NCBI GenBank assembly: GCA_034769895.1
Contig: CM068367.1
Coordinates: 111,398,654 to 111,462,653 of the forward strand
DNA: 64,000 nucleotides
Reading direction: 5' to 3'
From: Magicicada septendecula
Lineage: Eukaryota; Arthropoda; Insecta; Hemiptera; Cicadidae
Under the pieces are notes generated by a model, which was not told the origin of the DNA, did not search any database, and saw only the letters and a program-made list of their open reading frames with translations. Below, in pieces: positions 1-11,999 of the stretch. The stretch's first letter is position 1, and every line of letters begins with the position of its first letter. The position numbers and the translations under genes are program-made.

Positions 1-97
1 AATGAAAAAATTATAATTTTATTGCCTGGCAACAAAATTATTTTATTTTTAACAATTACCATTGTTTCAAAAAGTTTAAATAAATTTTCAAGTACGT

Positions 98-1552
98 TAC
101 TCTTGTTAAAACGTAAAAGGTTGCAGGTAAACTACCCCTTCCCCTTAACCGATCTTCACCAAAATCGAAAGTCATTGAGACCTCTACAATTCAGGGACGT
201 ATGCAAAAAATTATTTCATTCTGTTTGAATTTGCGGCTGTTATCGTTTGCCATAGAAAATACGCTTGATAAAAAAACGTTGCAGGTAAACTACCCCTTCC
301 CCTTAACCGATATTCACCAAAAACAATAGGTCTTGAGTACTCTACAAATCAGGGCTGTATGCAAAACATTATTTGATTCTGTTTGAATTTGCGGCTGTTA
401 TCGTTTGCCATAGAAAATACCCTTGTTAAAAAAACGTTGCAGGTAAACTACCCCTTTCCCTCAACCGATCTTCACCAAAAACAATAGGTCTTGAGAAATC
501 TACAATTCAGGGCTGTATGCGAAACATTATTTGATTCTGTTTGAATTTGCGGCTGTTATCGTTTGCCAAAAAAAAAAAAATTTCCCTTGATAAAAAAAAC
601 CGTTGCAGGTAAACTACCCCTTCCCCTCAACCGATCTTCACCAAAAACAATAGGTCGCGAGTACTCTACAAATCAGGGCTGTATGCAAAAAATTATTTGA
701 TTCTGTTTGAATTTGCGGCAGTTGTCGTTTGCCATAGAAAATACGCATGATAAAAAACGTTGCTGGTAAACTACCCCTTCCCCTCAACCGATCTTCACCA
801 AAAACAATAGGTCTTGAGTACTCTACAAATCAGGGCTGTATGCAGAAAATTATTTGATTCTGTTTGAATTTGCGGCTGTTATCGTTTGCCATAGAAAATA
901 CCCTTGTTAAAAAAACGTTGTTGGTAAACTACCCCTTTCCCTTAACCGATCTTCACCAAAAACAAAAGGTCTTGAGAACTCTACAATTTAGGGCTGTATG
1001 CAAATAATCTTTTCATTCTGTTTGAATTTGCGGCTGTTATCGTTTGCCATAGGAAATACCCTTGTTAAAACATAAAACGTTACAGGTAAACTACCCCTTT
1101 CCCTTAACCGATCTTCACCAAAAACAATAGGTCTTGAGAACTCTACAATTCAGGGCTGTATGCGAAACATTATTTGATTCTGTTTGAATTTGCGGCTGTT
1201 ATCGTTTGCCAAACAAACAAAATTACCCTTGCTAAAAAAAAACCGTTGCAGGTAAACTACCCCTTTCCCTCAACCGATCTTCACCAAAAACAATAGGTCG
1301 CGAGAACTCTACAAAACCGGACTGTATGCAAAAAATTATTTGATTCTGTTTGAATTTGCGGCAGTTATCGTTTGCCATAGAAAATAATCTACAGATAGAC
1401 AGACAGACACACAGACACACAGACACACAGACACTTTTCGGAAAACGACTTTTTTTCATGTTTTGAGTGTAGTAGAATCAGAATCTGCAATAATCTCGAA
1501 CACGATTTTTTTTGCCATCACCATACTTCCATTCCTTAAGGAATATGGAAGT
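98..1552 (-). repeat. Palindrome-plus-minisatellite element, copy 1
   Basis: About eight tandem units of 157-166 bp, recognisable by GGTAAACTACCCC starting near 126, 284, 442, 608, 765, 923, 1085 and 1251. Each unit also carries a GATCTTCACCAAAA block and a GTTTGAATTTGCGGC block. The array ends at a CAGA/CACA-rich stretch (1389-1435), then a single-copy leader, then a palindrome at 1525-1552 with arms ACTTCCAT and ATGGAAGT around the core ATTCCTTAAGGAAT. The outer end, near AAGTACGTTACTCTTGTTA, matches the outer end of the inverted copy at 4885-6030, so the boundaries are real. I assign the strand by reading from palindrome to array. No transposase or credible protein lies inside. It could be a non-autonomous mobile element; the class is unknown. 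Confidence 0.85.
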
Positions 1553-1560
1553 AAAAACAA

Positions 1561-1975
1561 CTGAAAAAACGTTATTTTGAACATCTAAACGCATACAAAA
1601 AAAAACAGAAATATATAAATCTAATTTGGCGACGCATCCAATAAACACAGGACATGAATTCCCAGGCATAACCAACATGACACTAATAAAACACATACCA
1701 CACAAAGGCACCATAATGAACATATGGGAAAATTTACAAACATACAAACACAAAACAAACTAATACCTGAACAAATACAAATCAATACAAAACGCGACGC
1801 AATTTTCAAAGCACTCGGTATCGAAAATACTCAAATAGCTAATATATACACCACAATCACACACAATAATACCAATTTAAAATACCAAAAACGAACAGAA
1901 AACCATAACAACAACCAACCGAAACACAAGTACTCAACAAGATACAAAATTAACATGGCTTAGGATGGGAACAAT
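1561..1975 (+). pseudogene. Penelope-like element remnant, C-terminal GIY-YIG region
   Basis: Translated in pieces, this stretch gives the C-terminal end typical of GIY-YIG endonucleases in Penelope-like retroelements: FEHLNAY, then ATHPINTGHEFPG, then GTIMNIWENLQTYKHKTN, then QINTKRDAIFKALG. In that family the pattern is an H-x(3)-GH-type segment followed by an acidic W/L-E residue and a basic tail. At least two frameshifts separate the pieces (near 1620 and 1755). The last piece is an open frame of 79 codons starting at 1724. The reverse-transcriptase part is missing. The remnant begins within ten bases of the palindrome that ends the neighbouring repeat element. The assignment rests on remembered family pattern only and could be wrong. 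Confidence 0.45.
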
Positions 1976-2104
1976 AGGATTCCCGAATAAGGGAAAACAA
2001 CATGTTCCAAATAAGGTAAAAATATATTGGTAAAGAAATTATAAATATTAAAAAAATTGTGTATGCGTCAAAAAATAGACTGTAGTAAAAAGTGTTTGAA
2101 TATA

Positions 2105-2111
<7 letters not shown>

Positions 2112-2144
<33 letters not shown>

Positions 2145-2162
2145 CGCGCGCACACACACACA
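2112..2162. repeat. (GT)n/(CG)n/(CA)n microsatellite
   Basis: A GT run passes through GCGC steps into a CA run, making a self-complementary purine-pyrimidine alternating tract. The protein-like frames through it are artefacts. Confidence 0.9.
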
Positions 2163-3140
2163 TTAATATGCAAGCATAATAATTATACAGATACTAACAT
2201 ATTAATTTTACACTTTTCAAGTAAATGAGTATGTTTGCAAACGATCGGTTTATGAGATAAAATCTCAACGAGTTAAGTGAACTCAGTTAAGTGAATTCAA
2301 AACAGCTCATTTACTTAAGTAAATTTAAAGTAATGTAGGGCGCAGTAAGTGCGCTCTGTAGAATTAAGTACACAGTGTGTTTGTGTTTCCTTATTGAGAA
2401 TCACATTTAATGTGTTTACTTGTGTTTAATTATGTTTAACATCTGGCGCGTTTATATTCATTTCCATACAGTTGAGAAGGCACACGAGTGATCGCTTCTT
2501 CTACTGCACCAATCCGCCGTTACTACTTCTAAACTTCAGATTAATTTAACTGAATTAATAATTATCGTTTCTTCTCACTGAAATTCAATTTATTCCACGC
2601 AATTTCGTTTATATTATTACATGCGATACATGTACGAACTTTACGTGTCAGAACTGCGTAACACTGCAGATTGTGTAATTATACTGTTATGACTGTCTCA
2701 CTGATCGTCGTATGGTACAGTGGAAACAAAGTACAAGACACCAATGAAGTCGCTAATCACCAGCTTCAATTAATTAACAATTTGTAATCAATTAGTACAA
2801 TAATTCCAGTTTGATTTGTCCACACGCAATTATAATGTCAAATAATAGAGCTACACACTAACACAATAACACTTCACACAATATTCGACAAACACTCGAT
2901 CCGCGCTAAGAAAATCGCTCAACACAACTGACAAGGCGAGGCGGCTGTTAGGGGTTTTTATAGGTAGCGCACGTCTAGAAATTTTGCATCCTCAATGTGG
3001 TGTGTCAGCTAATGCGTATTTCAAGTGTTCTCCAGAGGACTCTGGGACGTCCTTGGGCCCGACCTTGACTGAATCACACACCTGCTCGGCTGGAGAAGGG
3101 ACGGGTGGCGGAAGTTCGAGGCTGTTCGATAGGGTTCTCG
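2163..3140. other. No gene recognised; possible retroelement leader
   Basis: AT-rich non-coding sequence. A GTTTAACATCTGGCGCG stretch near 2440 weakly resembles the junction of an LTR end with a tRNA-primer site, but no second LTR was found. The 3' part (2930-3130) is GC-richer. No convincing open frame. Confidence 0.4.
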
Positions 3141-3143
3141 TAA

Positions 3144-3530
3144 CAATATAATCTTACAGTATTTGATCTGGTGTATTCGATAGGACAAGAGGAAGTGCCA
3201 ATTTATATAACGACAAAGAAAGTGACTGGAAAACCTATGGCCATCGAGGAAAGTCTCTTACTTGTTCCTGAGTTAATCGAAGCCCACGGGGGAGAAGTTG
3301 CTGAAGATGGCGTTACGCAAGAAGTTATTGACGAGAATTAAACAGACTTGGACCAACTAATGGCTTATAGGTCATCAGTACGTGAGACAACCGGGCATGT
3401 CTCCAGCAAAACTGGTCTTTGGGCAGATGATTCGTCTTCTTGGGGACTTGATGTACGGATCATCTGAGACTCAGTTCCAAGAACCGCAGAACTATTCCTG
3501 GCAATTAGAAAAGCATAGTGAGATTGTAGA
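3144..3530 (+). pseudogene. Ty3/gypsy integrase remnant
   Basis: The frame from 3342 reads TDLDQLMAYRSSVRETTG. After a one-base shift near 3390 it continues GMSPAKLVFGQMIRL, then LMYGSSETQFQE. This matches the end of the integrase catalytic core of Ty3/gypsy elements, where AYRSSVHE-TTG followed by (M/T)SPxxLVFGR is characteristic. Upstream, an open frame of 65 codons (3144-3338) ends in a TAA exactly in frame with the integrase piece. It begins next to TCTTACAG, which looks like a splice acceptor, but I do not recognise its protein (it includes KPMAIEESLLLVPELIEAHG). It may be a diverged part of the same polyprotein or unrelated. No gag, protease or RT is nearby. Confidence 0.55.
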
Positions 3531-3894
3531 CGGCCGACGTTTCGGCTGACAAAACCATTAGCGATGTTAATTCAACATCAGTCATATTGTGCAGAAAGCA
3601 CATTACCAAGATACAGTTCAGTGTTACAGAGTGTATTCAAATTACGGACATACACTTTTTCAGGTATACACAGGTTGCTTATTCTACACCCGTTCTACAA
3701 CGGTCAACATTTTTTATTAATTTTCTGTTTGCTGCACAGTATCTAAAGTTACATTTATTCCGTTAATTTTTAAATAATATTTCAGAACATATTGTTTTGT
3801 CAAAGTTTCAGAACTGCACAATATGTGTTTGCTCTACGCCTTACAACAGCAGAATATTTGCGCTACGCTACAGAGAGAATGCATGAATGCATGA

Positions 3895-3922
3895 AGGTGA
3901 TGATGATGATGATGATGATGGG
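3895..3922 (+). repeat. (GAT)n microsatellite
   Basis: About eight GAT units after a short ATGCATGA-type repeat. The flanks (3560-4130) hold no recognisable gene. Confidence 0.85.
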
Positions 3923-4131
3923 CCACACGTGCTGCCCTCCTGCACTGTGCCCTTTGACAATAAAGGGAAATTATTTCAAAATAACGAAATCATATTGCTA
4001 AAAAAGTATTCATGAAAGAGGCATACGTTCAAATTACAGACATTCATCAACGATAACGATTAATATTTAAACCAGGTAAAGCTTATGGAATAGCCTACGT
4101 TTACCAATAGTTAGGCTGCTTTAGATCTAAA

Positions 4132-4288
<157 letters not shown>

Positions 4289-4388
4289 TAAAGGCTTACT
4301 TTTAATAACCCGGCAGCACAAGTAGAGAGAGAAGGCGGCGTTATAATTACTTTTTCAGACCATTTCTCAGATTTATCGCAGCTACAAA

Positions 4389-4390
<2 letters not shown>

Positions 4391-4455
<65 letters not shown>

Positions 4456-4471
4456 CTCTCTCTCTCTCTCA
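4391..4471 (+). repeat. (CT)n microsatellite
   Basis: CT tract of about 63 bp, a short AATCT interruption, then more CT. It lies 100 bp from the GT tract. Confidence 0.95.
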
Positions 4472-4718
4472 ATCCAATAGTAGAGGCTGACCAATTACTT
4501 TATATGTCAGATTAATAAGCTTTATATGGCGGTCAGATTTTTGGTTTAAGAATTATTGCCTCATTTCCTACAGACAGCAACGACCAGACGTTATCCTGCG
4601 AATTTCTCTCATACGTGTACGAGTACCAGTTTGCTTTTTACATTTAAATCGACTTTAACTCATAAAAGAGAAAATGAAAATTTGAAATTATATTAAATCA
4701 ATTTAAAAGAGAAATAAT

Positions 4719-4806
4719 TTCTTCTTCTTCTTCTTCTTCTTCTTCTTCTTCTTCTTCTTCTTCTTCTTCTTCTTCTTCTTCTTCTTCTACTACTACTACT
4801 TCTTCT
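4719..4806 (+). repeat. (CTT)n/(CTA)n microsatellite
   Basis: About 23 CTT units followed by five CTA units. On the minus strand it is a GAA tract like those that tail LINEs elsewhere in this window, but no LINE coding remnant is adjacent. Confidence 0.93.
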
Positions 4807-4884
4807 TTACCAACCCGAATATATTTATTACCATAACATATCCAGTTTACGGTCTGGTTAAGGTAATATTCTATTCCATTTTTT

Positions 4885-6030
4885 ACTTCCATGTTCCATA
4901 AGGAAATGGAAGTATGGTGATGGCAAAAAAAATCGTGGTCGAGATTATTGCAGATTCTAATTGTACTACCCTCAAAACATGAAAAAAGTCATTTTTCTAA
5001 AAGTGTCTGTGTGGGTGTGTCTATCTGTCTATAGATTTTTTTTTATGGCAAACAATAAGAGCCGCAAATTTAAACAGAATCAAATAATGTTTCGCATACA
5101 GCACTGAATTGAAGAGTTCTCAAGACCTATAGTTTTTGGTGAAGATCGGTTAAGTGAAAGGGGTAGTTTAACTGCCACATTTTATGTTTTAACAAGGGTA
5201 ATTTTTTCTATGACGAACGATAACTGCCGCACATTCAAACAGAATCAAATAATGTTTTGCATACATCCCTGAATTATAGAGGACTGAAGGTCTATTGATT
5301 TTGGTGAAGACAGGTTAAGGGAAAGGGGTAGTTTACCAACCACATTTTATGTTTTAAAAGGGTAATTTTTCCTATGACGAACGATAACTGCCGTAAATTC
5401 AAACAGAATCAAATACTTTTTGCACACCTTTCTGAATTATAGAGTATTCAAGTCTGTTGATTTTAGTAAAGATCGGTTACGAGAAAAGGGTAGTTTACCT
5501 GCAACATTTTATGTTTTAAAAGGGTAATTTTATTTTTATGACGAATGATAACTGCCTTATATTCAAAGAGAATCAAATAATTTTTTGCATACGTTCCTAA
5601 AGTTGTAAGTACTCAAGGCTTGTTGATTTTGGTGAAGATCGGTTAAGGGAAAGGGGTAGTTTACCAGCCACCTTTAATGTTTTAACAAGAGTAATTGTTT
5701 CTATGACGAACGATAACTGCCGTACATTCAAACAGAATCAAATAATGTTTTGCATGCCTCCCTGAATTATAGAGGACTCAAGACATATTGATTTTGGTGA
5801 AGATCAGTTAAGAGAAAATAGTAGTTTACCTGCAACGTTTTATGTGATAAGAAGGTTAATTTTTTCTATGACGAACGATAACTGCCGTAAATTCAAACAG
5901 AATCAAATAACTTTTTACATATGTGCCTGAGTTGTATAAGATTCAAGGCCTTTTGATTTTGGTGAAGATCGGTTACGGGGAAAGGGCAGTTTACCTGAAA
6001 AATTTTTTGTTGTAACAAGAGTAAAGTACT
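4885..6030 (+). repeat. Palindrome-plus-minisatellite element, copy 2 (inverted)
   Basis: The palindrome at 4885-4913 (arms ACTTCCAT and ATGGAAGT) is followed by the same GATGGCAAAAAAAATCGTG leader as copy 1, a GTCTGT-rich stretch, and about six units of roughly 160 bp. The units are marked by GGTGAAGATCGGTTA and AGGGGTAGTTTA near 5160, 5327, 5488, 5653, 5820 and 5987. The array ends at TTGTAACAAGAGTAAAGTACTT, the reverse complement of the outer end of copy 1. Copy 2 is therefore the same element in opposite orientation, with fewer units and more substitutions. Confidence 0.85.
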
Positions 6031-6234
6031 TAATTTTGATAAATAAAGTATCCTGATAAGAAGATCTTAATAATCCACTGTAGAAACGTAGATGAAATAT
6101 CTATAAATGAAGAGGCTAGTTAAACGGGGTGGGGGTAATTTTCTATAAATGAAAATTATATTTGAATGGGGAGGGGATAATTTTTATATGTGTACTACGT
6201 TATCGGTAACAAAGTAGTAGTTTGTTGTTAAAAT

Positions 6235-6400
6235 TCCTTCCCGGCCTGTTTGGCCGTAGTCCAATGTTTTCTGCAAAACCAGACCTTTCGGCAGTGCCGT
6301 CGACTGCCGTCATCAGTCAAAATCGAGTGCGATAACGTGTGGTGGTATACGTTAGTGACCACAGTACTGTGGTTAAGGCTGAAGCAATAAGTGGAAAGAA
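6235..6400 (+). repeat. Foldback family H1, left half
   Basis: CCGGCCTGTTTGGCCGTAGT, then a CAGACCTTTCGGC block, then GACCACAGTACTGTGGTTAAG. The same order is seen in the left arm and loop of the complete hairpin at 54281-54584. The right arm is absent. On the minus strand it contains CTGATGACGGCAG with CTGCCGAAAG, a hammerhead-like pattern. Confidence 0.6.
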
Positions 6401-7079
6401 GTAGTTTCTATGGAAACATTTCGTTTCGTAAATGATTTTAAACATAAATCGTAGAACATGGAAGTCATGTATGGTTCTCCATACCGATATTTGTTTATAG
6501 TGAGATCATAGAGCAGTGGTGACGCGGAGAATGATCGGGGTTTCTTGTCAGGCGTCTACCGCGTATGGACAGATGCCGTGATCGCCAATAATAGCTTTCG
6601 AAAGGAGACGCTCTTCTTGTACGTCTAGGAAACCCGGACTTGAACAACAGTTACGGTCGAAACAACTCGATAGAATCCGGTGATTTCATGATTGGTGTCG
6701 GGGGGGGGGTATCCAAAATATCAGGGTAGGACATACTGTTTAATGTTGTGTTCAGGCAGCAGAGCGTGAGGTTAGGTTTGAAAGGTGGTTGGAATAAGGC
6801 AATCTGTTAGAATCCTATCTGATCTAGGGCATTTGACAGGCAGAGGAGAGGTAGGCTTTTCGTGCTATCGAAATCAGAGATGCAGGAAGCTGGAGTCGGA
6901 CAGGGAGCGGACAAGGACAGACACAGTAAAAACCGCAGGACGCACATTTCAATTTCTTTCCAAGATGTGTTTACGTTACTGCAACCTTTGAAAAGCACCT
7001 GGAAGTTTATATTTTAGCCCTATAAACCTAAAAAGCTTTTATGATGATGATGAAGATATGAGGTGTCGTGGTTATGGTC
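6401..7079. other. No gene recognised
   Basis: Includes a G10 run near 6701 and two overlapping frames near 6785-6998 with no recognisable protein. Confidence 0.5.
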
Positions 7080-7172
<93 letters not shown>

Positions 7173-7215
7173 CGTGGGAGGGGGACGAGGAGGAGGAGGA
7201 GGAGGAGGATGTGGA
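7080..7215 (+). repeat. (GAT)31 and (GAG)n microsatellites
   Basis: About 93 bp of GAT units, a short spacer, then GAG units. The poly-Asp and poly-Ser frames are artefacts. Confidence 0.97.
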
Positions 7216-7354
7216 GGAGGGATTGACGACCACGACCACTACCACATAATACAGCGAACTGAGAGAGAATGAGAGATAGGCTTGTCGATAATTTAACAGA
7301 TAGATGGATGGAAGGACTACGCTACAATAACAATTAAGATAGAAAAACAATAAA

Positions 7355-7745
7355 CTATGTGGATACGCAACAACACTAAAATAAGTGACATTCACGGAAT
7401 TAAGAAAATGAAATTGAAATGGGCGCGACATTTGAGTAGGCGAGAAGATGGCATACAGTTACGCAGGTTCCTAGATTCGAGAGGCTTCCTAGAGATAAAG
7501 AGGTCACAGTTGACAGCTTTTTATGTTGTGAAGGCATGATCTGAACAAGAACGACAGATCTGTCCACATTGAACAGGACAAGGAACTGCTCAGGAGGAAA
7601 ATCGCTGGATAAGGCCTGGAGAGTACTGGGGTCTACACGTAACTGTAGGTGTTCGCTCAGCAGTGGGCAGAGAAGTACTGCTGCTGCTGATGATGACGAT
7701 ATGATTACGATGATAATGATGGTGATGGTGATTATGGTGGTGGTT
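7355..7745 (+). mobile_element. LINE 3' end, decayed
   Basis: The frame at 7357-7536 reads KMKLKWARHLSRREDGIQ. This matches the C-terminal KW-x-GH-x(2)-R-x-DGR pattern of insect LINE ORF2 proteins. Downstream, in other frames, there are remnants of the usual end (a D-R-x-x-W-like stretch, then AQQWAEKY before the stop). The copy tails into GCTGCTGATGATGACGAT repeats, as such elements often do. It is 5' truncated, with several stops and shifts. The clade is not resolved. Confidence 0.5.
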
Positions 7746-7769
7746 AATGGGTAACTGGCTAGAAAGGCA

Positions 7770-8120
7770 GATAGAGAGATAGGTAGAGGAAAGTTTTATA
7801 GATAGGTAAATAGATAGATAGATAGACAGAGGTTAAAAGATACTTAAATAGATAACTAGATATATAAAGAGTCGGTGAAATGTAGCTAGTCATTTTACCG
7901 TAATGTAGCAATCTGACCACCGTAAAGAGACGGTAGTCAGCTAGCTAGATAATGAAAGAGGGAGAAAGAGAGAGAGATGATTATAGGTTGATGGTAGATA
8001 CGAGATAGTTGGATAGATAGATGATCAAAGGTAGGTAAATAGACAAAGAGAAACAGATATGTAGACATGTAAAATAGATAAGCAATAAATAGAAAAACTG
8101 GCAGACAGACAGAGAGAGGG
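7770..8120. repeat. Degenerate GATA/GAGA-rich tract
   Basis: Imperfect TAGATA and GAGAGA repeats with no coding signal. Confidence 0.6.
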
Positions 8121-8278
8121 GCAAGAATACAATTATTTAATTAAAAGTTCAAGATTGCAATCTAAACTATCAGGAGACATCCTAATCTAATCTATCAGTA
8201 TTTAACATTTAATCGCTTTGTATTTTCTAAAAGTAATCAAATAAAAGCTAATACTAGTTAATATATATCTCTGTTTCT

Positions 8279-8415
<137 letters not shown>

Positions 8416-8499
8416 GCAATCAACAACTGCAGTTTGTTTCTTTGTAAACTACAGACGCAGAGGCAGCAGCAACATTTAGCACAGTTAATGTTATAAACC

Positions 8500-9940
8500 A
8501 CAGTTGTTATAGACGGGGGGGGATCGGGGAAGTAGAGATTATTACTTCTGTTTCAGTGAAATCATATTGAGGTTATGCTGCTGTCAAGTGCACCCACACG
8601 CGGGCTGGCGAGCGAGCGCGCACTTTCTCGCACGTTGACTAACCTGAAACTGTTAATACACTGTCGGTTGGTTTTATGATCTTCGCAGCTGCTAAAGCTG
8701 TGGTTGCAGTTAAAACGTCTTTCCTTGTACAATATATAATAGACTCTGGTGTTTGTGCAAGCTCGTTCGTACGTTCTGCTCGATTTTCCGCACTAGCATC
8801 GTCATCTTGTCATTACTAGTTTTCCCACTTCCAACTTATTAACACGTCATTTAACTACTTTTGTTTAGAATTGTTTTTCTATTTACATATTTTACAATTA
8901 GTCCAGTCAGTTTGACAATAAGTAAGTGTACAACTTCCTGTTCCTTTGAATACTTTCCCTGCTTATTATATTACACACATGATTGACTGTCGGTGTTGCC
9001 AAGTCAATCAGACCTCATTTCCCCAAACTGACTCAATATATAACCACTTTGTCAAAAAAAATCCCCACTGTCACAAATGTGTGCTGTATGCAAAGCCTAA
9101 TGGTTTTAAAGATTCTGAGTATGTTCTGTGTTTAAATGCAATTACAAGAATAACTTAAATATTAAAAAAACTGTTTTAAATATGATACAAGAAAATGTTC
9201 TCTAATGCTGAGATTGAGCTGAAATTCTGTACTTGTACGTAGTTCGTCGGAGAGTCGCTCGAATTCTCGTGCTTGCAAATGACAGACAAACGCTACCTAG
9301 CCTACTACATCAAGGTTCACCCACCCATTTTACATGCATAAATGAATTCTAATATATTTACTGCTGCTGGGATTATTTTATTATGATAAAATACAAGTAC
9401 GCGTTATTCTTTATGCTATAAATAAAATAATGTCTATTAATAGTATTATATTTAATTGTATCCATTCCACTTTGGGCAATTATTTGACAGTTCCAGAAGA
9501 ACTCTTTTTGCTTGCTTCTCTGAATTCACACCTTTATTGTTTAATAAATACATATTAGTAAACATTTATGTATGTTATATTATCTATATTGTAAATTTAG
9601 TAACAAATGTATTTAGTACAAGTTAGCTTGTAGGCATACCAAAAAGTGGCACGTGCTAGTTCTTTGAATCTAGTACGGTACGGTACTTTTGAATACACAG
9701 TAGTTGCAAATTAAGTTTTAATTTTCAGTAAATTAACAATTTATGCTTAGGCTTCCAAATTATTTAGTTTCTCTATAATATGAAAGGTCCACTACCAAAA
9801 TTTTGTTGTTAATCATCCTAATTAACTAATTAATCAGTTAATTAGTAAAACAGCCACTGCCATTGTTTTATAAAATTTAAGCCTTGTCTTTGTCCTCAAC
9901 GTTCTATGTATGACACCACCCATCATCTGGAACCTCGATA
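8500..9940. other. No gene recognised
   Basis: AT-rich non-coding sequence. An open frame at 8946-9155 has scattered Cys and His residues (CRCC, HCHKC) but no recognisable zinc-finger order and no family I can name. A G8 run lies near 8515. Confidence 0.5.
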
Positions 9941-9944
9941 TTTG

Positions 9945-10263
9945 AAAAATCAGATTCAAACTTCGGAAATGAAGTTTCTGAGAAGAACAAAAGGTTACAC
10001 GAGACAGGATCGTTTGCGCTGCGCAGTGAGGATATTAGAGAAGAGCTACAGGTATTCTCCATAAATGATAAGATCGAGACATATCGCAGGGAATGGTTAC
10101 ATCATCTGCACCGAATGGAGGAGGATGGACGACTACCAAAGGTTGCGTTTCAATTTAGACCCTTTGGTACAAGAGATGTAGGAAGACCGAGAGTGAGATG
10201 GAGAGATACTCTGTGAAGACGGAACAGGCAAAGTGCCTACTCCGTAAGGTGAAGAAGAAGAAC
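9945..10263 (+). mobile_element. LINE 3' end (family B)
   Basis: Open in one frame apart from small lesions: SEMKFLRRTKGYTRQDRLR, then IREELQVFSINDKIETYRRE, then WLHHLHRMEEDGRLPKVAF, ending GTRDVGRPRVRWRDTL and a stop. This is the C-terminal end of a non-LTR retrotransposon ORF2 with the GRPRxRW signature. The 3' UTR carries a stem-loop (AGGCA 10226-10230 with TGCCT 10234-10238) and a short GAA tail. It is 5' truncated, as usual for LINE copies. It shares a near-identical 3' end with the fragment at 35735-36045. Confidence 0.8.
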
Positions 10264-11549
10264 AGTTAATTACTCGTCTCTAATGTCTACCGTTTCGAGT
10301 GAACCGGTCCCCAGCAGCCACCGAGCCGCCGAGATGTGGTCATCTATCCAGGTTTCTTTACCCACGCATGTGACGCTTGGTTTTGCAAGTAGGACCGCAA
10401 TGTTATAACATGCGACTGTACCACCAAGTTAATCATCCTAAATTTCTAAAACAGAATACGGGATAAATTTCTCTGATGCCTTTAGCGATTCGTATTCAAA
10501 CTTATTTTACATTTATAGTACCGGTACATTTATACATACGACCTCTCTATTTACGAATTATAAAGTTGCCGATTTAAAGTCATTATTTGAGAGTATGAAT
10601 TAATAAGGTAAACACTTACCTGTGTATGAAAACGATGACGATGGAAAGTCTTCCAGAAGCTGCGGAACACCATTGCGGACGATGGTAGCCGCTTCAGAGA
10701 AGTAGACACGAAAGATGAACGTCAAACAGCCAGAATTTTTTTTTTTTATTTCCCCGAACATATAATGATGAAGGAATGTATACGAAATATGCCTCACAAC
10801 AGCAAAGGTCTTTCGTAAAATTATTTGTAAACCTAAGGGACATCTAGTGAGTGTAATAGATAATATACTTAGTTCCATAATCCAGGTCTGCACAGCGCTG
10901 AATCAAACAACTAAAAACGAGAAAAAGAAGAAAACCACACTATTAAAAAAAATAGTACAGACAAGCAACACTCACGAAAACATAGACACGCAAATACTTC
11001 CCCATAAACACAAACTACCCCCTCTCTATCTCTCTCTATCTCTTTCTCTCTCTCTCTCTCCCCCTCACTCCCTCTCGCCCTCTCAGAAACACGCACACCC
11101 ACACACAATTTAGAGAACTAAAGAGGGAAACTGACTCATGAACCGGTCAGCTGATACTAAGTGTGGTGGCTGTCTTTAGTTAGCAAAAAGGCGGAAATCC
11201 GTGAGTTTCAATTGTAACACTGTATCGGTCAGAAGGATGACAGTCGGTAGCCTTTGATGTAATAATGTGTTCTTAGTTGCGCGGCACTTTCCAACACTGT
11301 CTCTGTGTACCAGGTTACACTGTAAGTAGGATGAGACTGACGTTTTGAGTCCACGTTGCCGCTGTATTGCCACAATTAATAGGCTTATCACCTTCAATGG
11401 AGCTGACCCGTCGTGACGTTGTCATTTTGCTGTCGGAGTAGACGTTGTTTAATTATGTGAAGAAACATATCAACAACCCATAACTACACTGATATGACAT
11501 AAAAAATTAATTACCACTGATAAAAGTTGCTTCAGACGCACTGATAAGC
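10264..11549. other. No gene recognised
   Basis: Contains a T11 run near 10737, a CT-rich tract at 11024-11075 and short frames without recognisable products. Confidence 0.5.
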
Positions 11550-11995
11550 TGACAAAATTTAGACGCATATGTGGAACGATTCATAGGTACCTGAAAAACA
11601 AAACACGGAAGGCTACCAGAATGAAATTTTATAAAACTGTGGCTGTCCCCACATTCCTGTATGCTAGTGAGACATGGACTCTTGGAAAAAGGGACGTGCA
11701 GAGGATTCAGTCAGCCGGAATGAAATTTCTAAGAGGGACACAAGTCTGTTCTACCTTGGATCGGAGAAGGAACGAGGATATTAGACGCGATTGAAACATT
11801 GTATCATTGCACCAGAAGATTGAAGACCACAGAAAGAGATGGTGTGCCACTTGAATCGCGTGTCTGATATCCGTCTACCTGTAGCTGCCTTGGGTTTTCA
11901 CCGTACTGGGTAGAGCGAGGAGGAGATGGGTTCCGGAACCCAGGTCTAAGACCTACTCCTTGGAGTGGTGGTGGTGGTGATGATGATGATGATGA
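11550..11995 (+). mobile_element. LINE 3' end (family A)
   Basis: Reads KFRRICGTIHRYLKNKT, then TRMKFYKTVAVPTFLYASET, then KRDVQRIQSAGMKFLRG, then RRRNEDIRRD followed by a TGA. This is the post-RT region of a LINE ORF2, including the conserved FYK-x-x-AVP-xx-LYxSETW motif. The tail has a stem-loop (AGGTC 11942-11946, GACCT 11950-11954), then TGGAGTGG and a GAT microsatellite. Fragments at 32585-33155 (reverse) and 38890-39590 belong to the same family. Confidence 0.85.
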
Positions 11996-11999
11996 TAGA

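Noticed and set aside
98-1552. CRISPR-like array
   Set aside because: Units of about 160 bp are repeated throughout, with no short repeat/unique spacer pattern, and the host is eukaryotic.
2435-2460. A third primer-binding site (CATCTGGCGCG)
   Set aside because: Only a short match, with no matching LTR on either side.
8946-9158. Small Cys/His-rich protein
   Set aside because: The spacing of Cys and His does not fit a known zinc finger, and there is no support for a gene around it.
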